From positions 1 through 7,695 of the forward strand of contig WTHG01000317.1 in assembly GCA_011523245.1 (NCBI GenBank): a stretch of DNA of 7,695 nucleotides, given 5' to 3'. The position numbers and the translations under genes are program-made. The notes below the pieces were generated by a model. That model saw only the letters and a list, made by a program, of their open reading frames with translations. It was not told where the DNA came from and ran no database searches. Shown here one piece after another: positions 1 to 5,305 of this stretch (position 1 is its first letter; each line of letters starts with the position of its first letter). The DNA is from Verrucomicrobiales bacterium. Its GTDB lineage: Bacteria; Verrucomicrobiota; Verrucomicrobiia; Limisphaerales; UBA1100.

Positions 1-1
1 C

Positions 2-184
2 GGGGAAACCCAAACCATTATTTTGCGCGGCACCGTGCGTGCCGACGACATTGCTGCCGATAACAGTGTGTACAGCTACCAGATTGCCGACATGAACATT
101 CGCTACCTCTCCAGTGGCGTCGTGACCGGCGCCCAGGACAAAGGCTGGTTCATGAAGTTTTGGGATACCATCAGTCCATTTTAA
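2..184 (+). CDS. flgH: Flagellar L-ring protein FlgH, C-terminal 60 residues (partial)
   Basis: This is the 3' end of a gene that begins before the window; the frame is open from base 2 to the TAA at 182-184. The 60 visible residues match the conserved end of FlgH: a strand reading GETQTIILRGTVRADDI, then the N-x-V-x-S-x-x-IAD signature (NSVYSYQIADMNIRYLSSGV), and the terminal aromatic stretch KGWFMKFWDTISPF, equivalent to the family's usual W-[x]n-INPF ending. FlgH is an outer-membrane lipoprotein that polymerises into the L ring, the bushing through which the flagellar rod passes. The signal peptide and lipobox cysteine lie outside the window and cannot be checked. flgI follows after 16 bases, the usual H-I order, so the two ring subunits are probably made from one message. 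Identification is firm despite the truncation. Confidence 0.93.
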   Translation, partial: GETQTIILRGTVRADDIAADNSVYSYQIADMNIRYLSSGVVTGAQDKGWFMKFWDTISPF

Positions 185-187
185 CAC

Positions 188-191
188 GGAG
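188..191 (+). promoter_or_regulatory. Shine-Dalgarno site for flgI
   Basis: GGAG lies nine bases before the ATG at 201, in the 16-base gap after flgH. It supports that start, which also begins a good signal peptide. Confidence 0.7.
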
Positions 192-200
192 ACACCTCGA

Positions 201-1385
201 ATGTATAAGATTCTTTTCACGCTCACCTTGTTGCCGATCGTGGCTTGGGGCCAACCCACGATTACCACGCCCCCGGTCAATCCGCGCGCAGGCCTCATGC
301 CCATCAGTCCCCTGCGCAGCAATGCCGTAGGCGGCGGAGTACGCATCAAGGATCTGGGCTTCATCGAAGGCGCGCGCGCCAACCAATTGACAGGCTTTGG
401 CGTGGTGCTGGGCCTAAACAATACCGGTGACAAAGACACCGTCTATTCCAAACAAGCCATTGCCAACCTGCTCCAGCAATACGGCCTGACAGTGCCCGCC
501 ACGTCAGTGTCCTCCAAAAACGCCGCCGCGGTGATGGTTACCGCCAGTCTCCCCGCCTTTGCCAAAAGCGGTTCCCGCATTGATGTCAACGTCATGTCCA
601 TGGGCGACGCCACATCTCTCACCGGCGGCACGTTAATCCAAACCCCCCTCGTCGGAGCCGATGGCCGAGTGTACGCCGTGGCTCAGGGGCCGGTAAACAA
701 CAATGCATTTTCTCTCGGCACCGACAATGCTGCCGTGACCAAAAATCATCCCACCGCCGGCGCTTTGATCGGCGGGGCGTTGGTGGAAAAAGAAGTACAG
801 GCCACGCTCGTTCGGGATGGGCAGGTCAAAATTGTGCTGAACGCCGCCGATTTTACCCTTGCCGCCCGCATGGCCGAAGCTATCCGTGCCCAATCCCAAC
901 GCTTGGGCGGAGCCGGTTGGTTTGCTGCCGCTCAAGATGGCAACAGTGTCCGTGTCACATTGCCGGACCAGTTTCGGGCAGCTCCCATTGATTTTATTGC
1001 CCAATTGCAAGCAATCACCGTGGTGCCGGATTCCAAGGCGCGCGTGGTGATGAATGAACGCACCGGCACCATCGTGGCAACCTCACGGGTGAAAGTACTC
1101 AGCTGCGCCATTGCCCATGGTAATATTTACCTCGCGGTCAACAAAAGCCCGGAAGTGTCTCAGCCCGGTCCCATGGCAGAAGTGGGTACAACCACGACGG
1201 TTCCGCGAGACGTCGCAAATGTCACCGAACGCGGCGGTGGTCTTAATGTGTTTCCAGAGCTGCCCACGGTGCAGGAAGTTTCCCAGGCCCTCAACAGCCT
1301 AGGTGCCACACCGCGGGATATGATGACGATTTTCCACATGCTCAAGGCTGCCGAAGCACTGCAAGCTGAGCTGATAATCAAGTAA
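201..1385 (+). CDS. flgI: Flagellar P-ring protein FlgI
   Basis: FlgI forms the periplasmic P ring around the distal rod, at the level of the peptidoglycan. The 394 residues begin with a Sec signal peptide (MYKILFTLTLLPIVAWG, likely cut at G17/Q18). Family landmarks follow in order: RIKDLGFIEGARANQLTGFG at 48-67, VVLGLNNTGD at 68-77, NAAAVMVTASLPAFAKSGSR at 107-126, the D-V-x-V-x-S-M-G-D-A block at 128-137, GGTLIQTPLVGADGRVYAVA at 142-161, a NERTGTIV motif at 285-292, and the end ALNSLGATPRDMM (363-375). The usual length in enterics is about 365, so this one is slightly long. The extra length is a proline-rich stretch (about 18-46) between signal peptide and first domain. There is one cysteine, C302, in the conserved SCAIAHGN context. 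The partner cysteine that forms a disulfide in E. coli FlgI is replaced by alanine (about A386). The start is supported by the Shine-Dalgarno at 188 and by the signal peptide. Confidence 0.97.
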   Translation: MYKILFTLTLLPIVAWGQPTITTPPVNPRAGLMPISPLRSNAVGGGVRIKDLGFIEGARANQLTGFGVVLGLNNTGDKDTVYSKQAIANLLQQYGLTVPATSVSSKNAAAVMVTASLPAFAKSGSRIDVNVMSMGDATSLTGGTLIQTPLVGADGRVYAVAQGPVNNNAFSLGTDNAAVTKNHPTAGALIGGALVEKEVQATLVRDGQVKIVLNAADFTLAARMAEAIRAQSQRLGGAGWFAAAQDGNSVRVTLPDQFRAAPIDFIAQLQAITVVPDSKARVVMNERTGTIVATSRVKVLSCAIAHGNIYLAVNKSPEVSQPGPMAEVGTTTTVPRDVANVTERGGGLNVFPELPTVQEVSQALNSLGATPRDMMTIFHMLKAAEALQAELIIK

Positions 1386-1409
1386 TAAAACAGGTGGCAT
1401 ACATGTAAC

Positions 1410-1413
1410 GGAG
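1410..1413 (+). promoter_or_regulatory. Shine-Dalgarno site for flgK
   Basis: GGAG lies seven bases before the ATG at 1421, inside the 35-base flgI-flgK gap, which is the longest non-coding stretch in the window. The gap holds no recognisable terminator hairpin and no convincing promoter, so flgK is probably read from an upstream promoter. Confidence 0.7.
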
Positions 1414-1420
1414 ATTTATT

Positions 1421-2845
1421 ATGGCAGGCGGACTTGGAATCATGGGCACGATGGAGATGGCGCGCAATGCCATGCGCACCGCCCGTGCCGGTGCCGAGGT
1501 ATCCGGCAACAACCTGGCCAACGCCTCCAACCCGATCTATGCACGCCAACGCATCAAGATCAACTCGGCCATCACTATTCCCACCGAAAAAGGTCCGCAA
1601 GGGTCCGGTGCCGAAGTGGCACGCATGGAGCAAGTGCGTGACAAGGTGTTGGATAAATCGCTGATCTCTGAGAAGAGCGTTACCAAATATTTTCAAGCCA
1701 AACAACTTTATCTGCGTCGCGCCGAGGCCAGCCTAGGGCAGACAGTGGATAGCCAAACAATAGATGCCGGCGGCGCTTATGGTACGTATGGCTTGGCCGA
1801 AGGCATGACCGAGCTGTTCAACTCGTTCCAGTCGCTTAGTGTTTCCCCCACCTCCACTGCTGAACGGCAAACAGTAATCTTCAACGCGCAGAAAGTAGCC
1901 GATAAATTTAACACCGTCGACCGGCGCCTCTCCGACCTGCGTACGGCGATTAATGATGAAGTTCAGGATGTCATTAAAGACGTCAACTCCAAGCTGAAGG
2001 AGCTGGCGTATACCGCTGTCAATATCGGCAACATTGAGTCGGTGGAAGGAGCGGCCAACGAGGTAAGAGATTCCTTGCAGGCTTCCATGGAACAGCTCTC
2101 AGAGTATGTCAACATCTCCACCACCACCAGTGAGGACGGCGAACTCAACGTCTTTGTTGATGGGGTGCAAATGATCACCGAAAACGTCCTGACGAACTCG
2201 GTGAAACTTCATACCGATGGAGATGGCATGTATTACCTAGCGGATAATACTAGCGGCAATGTATTTAGCCTCAAATCCGGTTATCTTAAGGGTATGATTG
2301 ATGCTCGCGATGTGAGCATCAAGGATCTTCGCACCAACATCAGTGCCATTGCAGAGGAGTTGATCACCGAGGTGAATAGCCTGCACCAGACTGGCTATGA
2401 CCTATACGGCACAAATGACAATACCGCAGGATTATTTACCGGCACAAACGGCTCTAACATGGGCGTGAATGCCAGTATCATTTCTGATCCACGCAAACTG
2501 CAGGGATCCAGCTCCGCTACCGAGGTAAGCAACAACGATGTCTTACGCTCAATCGCCGCCCTGAGCACCAAGACTATCACAAATCTGAGCGGTATGACCT
2601 TTAGCGAGAATTACGGCAACACCGTCAGCCGGTTTGGTCAGGACCTCGCCCTTGCCACCTCGCAGTTAAACGATCAACAAACCGTCCAGAAAATGCTGGA
2701 AAAACAGCGAGAATCCATCATGGGAGTTTCTGTGGATGAAGAAGTGGCGAATCTGGTGATTTACCAGCGCGCCTTCCAGGCCTCCGCCCGCCTGCTCTCC
2801 ACCATGGATGATCTAATGCAGGATGTCCTGAACATGACCCGTTAA
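1421..2845 (+). CDS. flgK: Flagellar hook-associated protein 1 (HAP1), FlgK
   Basis: FlgK is the first hook-filament junction protein. It is exported through the flagellar type III apparatus, so it has no Sec signal, and it polymerises on the hook tip beneath FlgL. The 474 residues show the axial-protein pattern: an N-terminal helical D0 region with SGNNLANASNPIYARQ (28-43), a variant of the usual GNNIANANTPGYSRQ; a central helical segment with GLAEGMTELFNSFQSLSVSP (124-143) followed by TAERQTVI; a small beta domain including DGELNVFVDGVQMI and GYLKGMIDARD; a VNSLHQTGYDLYG motif; and the diagnostic C-terminal helix SVDEEVANLVIYQRAFQASA (437-456) ending at MTR. E. coli FlgK is 547 residues, so this is a compact form with reduced outer domains. 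An N-terminal stretch of several methionines offers other starts, but the ATG at 1421 has the only good Shine-Dalgarno. flgL begins five bases after its stop. Confidence 0.96.
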   Translation: MAGGLGIMGTMEMARNAMRTARAGAEVSGNNLANASNPIYARQRIKINSAITIPTEKGPQGSGAEVARMEQVRDKVLDKSLISEKSVTKYFQAKQLYLRRAEASLGQTVDSQTIDAGGAYGTYGLAEGMTELFNSFQSLSVSPTSTAERQTVIFNAQKVADKFNTVDRRLSDLRTAINDEVQDVIKDVNSKLKELAYTAVNIGNIESVEGAANEVRDSLQASMEQLSEYVNISTTTSEDGELNVFVDGVQMITENVLTNSVKLHTDGDGMYYLADNTSGNVFSLKSGYLKGMIDARDVSIKDLRTNISAIAEELITEVNSLHQTGYDLYGTNDNTAGLFTGTNGSNMGVNASIISDPRKLQGSSSATEVSNNDVLRSIAALSTKTITNLSGMTFSENYGNTVSRFGQDLALATSQLNDQQTVQKMLEKQRESIMGVSVDEEVANLVIYQRAFQASARLLSTMDDLMQDVLNMTR

Positions 2846-2850
2846 ACCTC

Positions 2851-3810
2851 ATGCGCGTCACGACCAACAGCTTTAACAACGACCTACGGCACAACATCAC
2901 TCGGCTAGCCGAGCGACAACTGCGCCTGCAACAGCAGGTCTCAACCGGTCAACGCATCACTACTGCCAGTGATGATCCCAAAGCGATGCGGCGCGTGCTC
3001 GACCTCCGCAACCAGCAGGGCCAGCTCCGGCAGTATCAGGATAATATTACCACGGTGCGTGAGAACACTAACGTCGTGTACTCCACCGTCCAAGGCCTCA
3101 AGAAATTAAGTGATCGAGCTTCGGAAATCGCCGTCATCGCTGATGGCACTAAGGGGCCGAGCGCGCTGAATGCCTACGCCAAGGAAGTGGATCAGTTGAT
3201 CGAGGAAACTGTGCGTCTCGCCAACAGCAAACACCGCGAGGTTTACATTTTCTCCGGCACCGAAGGATCCACCCAAGCCTATACAGCCACTCGCGACGGC
3301 ACTACCAATCAGATTACAAACGTCACCTTCGAGGGCAATGATTCCTCTGCCAAGATTGACATTGCCCCTCACTCAACTGTGGAAGCCCATTATGCCGCCG
3401 AAGGGACCAATGGCATTTTGAAAACCTCCACCTCGGGCACCGATTTTGTCACCAGTCTGATCTCCCTGCGTGATCAGCTAACCACGGCCGCCAGCAACAC
3501 GGCAACTGCATCGGAAAAAAGTACGGCCCTCAGCACCATCAAGGGAACTTTGGTGGGCAACCTCGACAAAAGTGAACTGAATTTTATCGATCATTTCAGC
3601 AGCATTGGCGCAAAGCTCTCGCGACTAGAAACCTCTGAAACCATTACTACGCAGCAAATTGCCGCCGTGGAGCCACTGATCTCCAATGAAGTCGATGTAG
3701 ATCTGGCCGATACCCTCGTCCGCCTCAACGAGGTTCAAAACGCCTACACTGCGGCACTCCAGTCCGGAAGCATGCTTCTACGAACCTCCTTGCTGGATTA
3801 CCTGCGATAA
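2851..3810 (+). CDS. flgL: Flagellar hook-associated protein 3 (HAP3), FlgL
   Basis: FlgL is the second junction protein and adapts the FlgK zone to flagellin; it is a flagellin homologue exported through the flagellar type III apparatus. The 319 residues are close to the E. coli length (317). The N-terminal helices carry the flagellin/HAP3 signature: MRVTTNSFNNDLRHNITRLA, then LQQQVSTGQRITTASDDPKA (26-45) and the heptad-like helix to about 98. The centre (about 130-270) is a more variable Thr/Ser-rich beta domain opening with VYIFSGTEGS. The C-terminal helix (281-319) contains DLADTLVRLNEVQNAYTAAL and ends LLDYLR, as expected for FlgL and shorter than flagellin. The ATG lies five bases after the flgK stop with no Shine-Dalgarno in range, so translation probably depends on ribosomes finishing flgK. 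This would keep the two junction proteins in proportion. Confidence 0.96.
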   Translation: MRVTTNSFNNDLRHNITRLAERQLRLQQQVSTGQRITTASDDPKAMRRVLDLRNQQGQLRQYQDNITTVRENTNVVYSTVQGLKKLSDRASEIAVIADGTKGPSALNAYAKEVDQLIEETVRLANSKHREVYIFSGTEGSTQAYTATRDGTTNQITNVTFEGNDSSAKIDIAPHSTVEAHYAAEGTNGILKTSTSGTDFVTSLISLRDQLTTAASNTATASEKSTALSTIKGTLVGNLDKSELNFIDHFSSIGAKLSRLETSETITTQQIAAVEPLISNEVDVDLADTLVRLNEVQNAYTAALQSGSMLLRTSLLDYLR

Positions 3811-3829
3811 CCGACATTGAAATAATACC

Positions 3830-4192
3830 ATGCCGATTCCCATCCAAATGGCAACGATGAGCCAAAACCACCTCGCGGTGGAGCAGCTCGCGCAGAACAA
3901 TAAGTTGACCGAAGCCGAGAAAATTGGTGAGGTGGCAAAGCATTTTGAAGCCATGCTTCTTCGGCAATTTCTCAATGAAGGCACCCGGCCCATGTTGAGC
4001 CAAAGCGAGGGCATGAACCCCGCCCAAAAGAGCATTTATCAGGACATGATCACCAAAACGCTGGCCGAAACTATCAGCCAATCCGGCGACTTCGGACTGG
4101 CTCAGGCCTTCCGCCACCAGCTCATGCCCCGCAATCTCGCCCAAGCCGAAGCCCAAGCCAAGGTCCAGGCCGATCAACCGAACCATGAATGA
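3830..4192 (+). CDS. flgJ: Rod-binding protein, FlgJ N-terminal domain type (no muramidase domain)
   Basis: The 120 residues match the rod-binding half of FlgJ: AKHFEAMLLRQFLNE (36-50) corresponds to the family's A-x-x-F-E-x-[ML] helix, and IYQDMITKTLAETISQSGDF (69-88) followed by GLAQAFRHQL to its Y-x-x-[ML]-x-x-x-x-x-A-x-x-[IM]-x-x-x-x-x-G-[LIF]-A signature. In enterics this half binds rod subunits in the periplasm and acts as a rod-assembly scaffold, while a C-terminal glucosaminidase opens peptidoglycan. Here the gene stops after a short Ala/Gln-rich tail (AQAEAQAKVQAD), so no enzyme domain is present. This single-domain form is known in many non-enteric bacteria. It lies after flgL and not directly after flgI. 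The start is uncertain: no Shine-Dalgarno precedes the ATG at 3830, and methionines at residues 7 and 10 are also possible. It overlaps flgN by eight bases. Confidence 0.85.
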   Translation: MPIPIQMATMSQNHLAVEQLAQNNKLTEAEKIGEVAKHFEAMLLRQFLNEGTRPMLSQSEGMNPAQKSIYQDMITKTLAETISQSGDFGLAQAFRHQLMPRNLAQAEAQAKVQADQPNHE

Positions 4193-4688
4193 GGAACTCA
4201 ACAACCTGATTGCTATCCTGCGCGAAGAACTCACGCAGTACGGTGAAGTGTTGGCCCTCATGCAAGAACAGCAAGAGCTGATCATCAACCGCGCCGCCAA
4301 CGAGTTGCTCATCAACCTCAATACCGTCAACTCCCAGATGGAACAAGTAGCACAAGTTCGGCAACAACGCGAACTGGCCCGGCAACAACTGGTCGCCTCC
4401 CTAGGGGGCACCGACGAGACCACCTTCCGGCAAATGACCGAGATGCTCCCGTCCGAAGTGCAACCCCTGATTAATGCGCTCGTGCAGGAAATCAACCAGA
4501 TGCTGCAAAACGTCCAGAAATGGCTCCGGCAAAACCATATCCTACTGAAGCGCTCACTGGATCTGATGCAAACCATCATGAAGAACATGTTCCCCAGCTC
4601 CAGTTCCGTGGCCGGCACCTACGGGCGCAGCGGACAGGTTTCCCCAGTCAACCCACCTCCCAGCTCATTGTACGAGGGAATCATCTGA
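4185..4688 (+). CDS. flgN: Flagellar export chaperone FlgN
   Basis: FlgN is the cytoplasmic chaperone that binds the C-terminal helices of FlgK and FlgL, keeps them unassembled and delivers them to the export gate; both clients are encoded just upstream. The 167 residues are almost wholly helical: a long charged, Gln-rich helix at about 2-72 (NNLIAILREELTQYGEVLAL, then a Q-E-Q-Q-E-L heptad pattern) and a second at about 87-136. They are followed by a loop and the typical FlgN tail with TYGRSGQV (145-152) and a proline-rich end. There is no signal peptide or membrane segment. E. coli FlgN is about 138 residues, so this one is longer, mostly in the tail. It begins inside the end of flgJ without a Shine-Dalgarno, and its TGA shares a base with the next ATG, so translation is likely coupled on both sides. 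The sequence family is divergent; the context makes the call firm. Confidence 0.86.
   Translation: MNEELNNLIAILREELTQYGEVLALMQEQQELIINRAANELLINLNTVNSQMEQVAQVRQQRELARQQLVASLGGTDETTFRQMTEMLPSEVQPLINALVQEINQMLQNVQKWLRQNHILLKRSLDLMQTIMKNMFPSSSSVAGTYGRSGQVSPVNPPPSSLYEGII
4674..4679 (+). promoter_or_regulatory. Shine-Dalgarno site deciding the start of the proline-rich gene
   Basis: GAGGGA sits eight bases before the ATG at 4688, inside the last codons of flgN. The reading frame stays open upstream to an ATG at 4520, but only the 4688 start has a ribosome site and a signal peptide directly behind it. Confidence 0.7.
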
Positions 4689-5305
4689 TGCAACCTTACC
4701 GCCCCATAACTCTGGCCTTGGCCACACTGCTGGCGATGAACTTGGTGTCCGCAGAGATGGACCGGCCCCAAGGCGGTCCCAAGCTCCGTTCGCTCACCAT
4801 CACCCAAAGCCAGGCCAAACCCGGGTACCTGAACGATGGCGAACCCTTTGCCCTGCGAAAGGCCCCGCAACTGCGCCCGCCGGTCTATGCCCTACCCGCG
4901 CTACCCATCGCACCCGATCCGCAGCCGCTCCCACTTGCCGCCAGCACACCGGCTCAGCCGCTCAACCCCGCCCAAGGCGGCGGCCAACCGCCAGCGCCTG
5001 GCATCACCATTCCCGCCATGCGCGTGGCCCCCATCAAGCCCTTCACCATTGAAGCCAAGCCCACCTTTGTAGCACCGGGCCAAATGATCCATGGAGGCTC
5101 TCCCACCAGCACAACCATGCCCGGTCTGCGGCCGGCCACGCCACAAAATGCCTTTCTGAATCCTGAAATTCTACAGTACTTTAATGCAGACGCCAACGGC
5201 ACCTATCGCAGTCGCATCCGGCTGGATGCCAATTCCCTCTTTACCTTACCCAGCATGAACCCACTGCTACAACGCAGCGGCAGCACCACCTACCAAATCA
5301 AATGA
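4688..5305 (+). CDS. Proline-rich exported protein of unknown function
   Basis: I do not recognise this 205-residue protein. It opens with a convincing Sec signal peptide: a short positive head (MQPYRP), a hydrophobic core (ITLALATLLAMNLV) and a VSA site with cleavage likely after A22. No lipobox cysteine follows and there is no cysteine anywhere, so it should be free in the periplasm or outside the cell. Residues about 44-146 are rich in proline with Ala, Gln and Leu (about one residue in six over the whole protein is proline), as in an extended spacer or wall-spanning linker. The last 50 residues (NAFLNPEILQYFNADANGTY onward) have far less proline and may form a small folded unit. The ATG overlaps the flgN stop as TGATG, and its own stop overlaps the next ATG. 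The context suggests a flagellar role in the periplasm, but no motif proves it. Confidence 0.75.
   Translation: MQPYRPITLALATLLAMNLVSAEMDRPQGGPKLRSLTITQSQAKPGYLNDGEPFALRKAPQLRPPVYALPALPIAPDPQPLPLAASTPAQPLNPAQGGGQPPAPGITIPAMRVAPIKPFTIEAKPTFVAPGQMIHGGSPTSTTMPGLRPATPQNAFLNPEILQYFNADANGTYRSRIRLDANSLFTLPSMNPLLQRSGSTTYQIK
5302..5305 (+). other. ATGA stop-start overlap joining the two last genes
   Basis: ATG (5302-5304) of the large gene and TGA (5303-5305) of the proline-rich gene share three bases. The sequence just upstream is C/A-rich with no Shine-Dalgarno, so reinitiation by the terminating ribosome is the likely route into the large gene. Confidence 0.75.

Noticed and set aside
56..63. A second GCCGATAA word, inside the end of flgH
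   Set aside because: It also lacks a minus-35 partner and is explained by Ala-Asp codons in flgH.
1386..1420. Possible terminator or promoter in the flgI-flgK gap
   Set aside because: Only the 6-base palindrome ACATGT is seen, with no stem-loop plus T-run and no convincing promoter pair.
1160..1705. Minus-strand open frame (181 codons) across the flgI-flgK junction
   Set aside because: It lies opposite the conserved end of flgI and start of flgK and shows no recognisable protein features.
1898..1905. GCCGATAA, an exact match to the flagellar sigma-28 minus-10 element, inside flgK
   Set aside because: No TAAA-like minus-35 element lies at the required distance (about 15 bases upstream), and the word simply encodes Ala-Asp in the flgK frame.
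4139..4172. Short Ala/Gln-rich repeat (gcccaagcc/gcccaagcc) at the end of the flgJ-type gene
   Set aside because: It is only a few units of degenerate codons forming the protein tail, too short and imperfect to call a repeat element.
3725..4618. Long minus-strand open frame (297 codons) opposite the end of flgL, flgJ and flgN
   Set aside because: The plus strand holds three recognised genes here. The minus-strand translation is rich in Ser, Cys and Arg with no domain pattern, as expected for a shadow frame.
4520..4687. Upstream in-frame extension of the proline-rich protein to an ATG at 4520
   Set aside because: It would overlap flgN by 169 bases, bury the signal peptide 56 residues inside the protein, and has no ribosome site; the start at 4688 has both.
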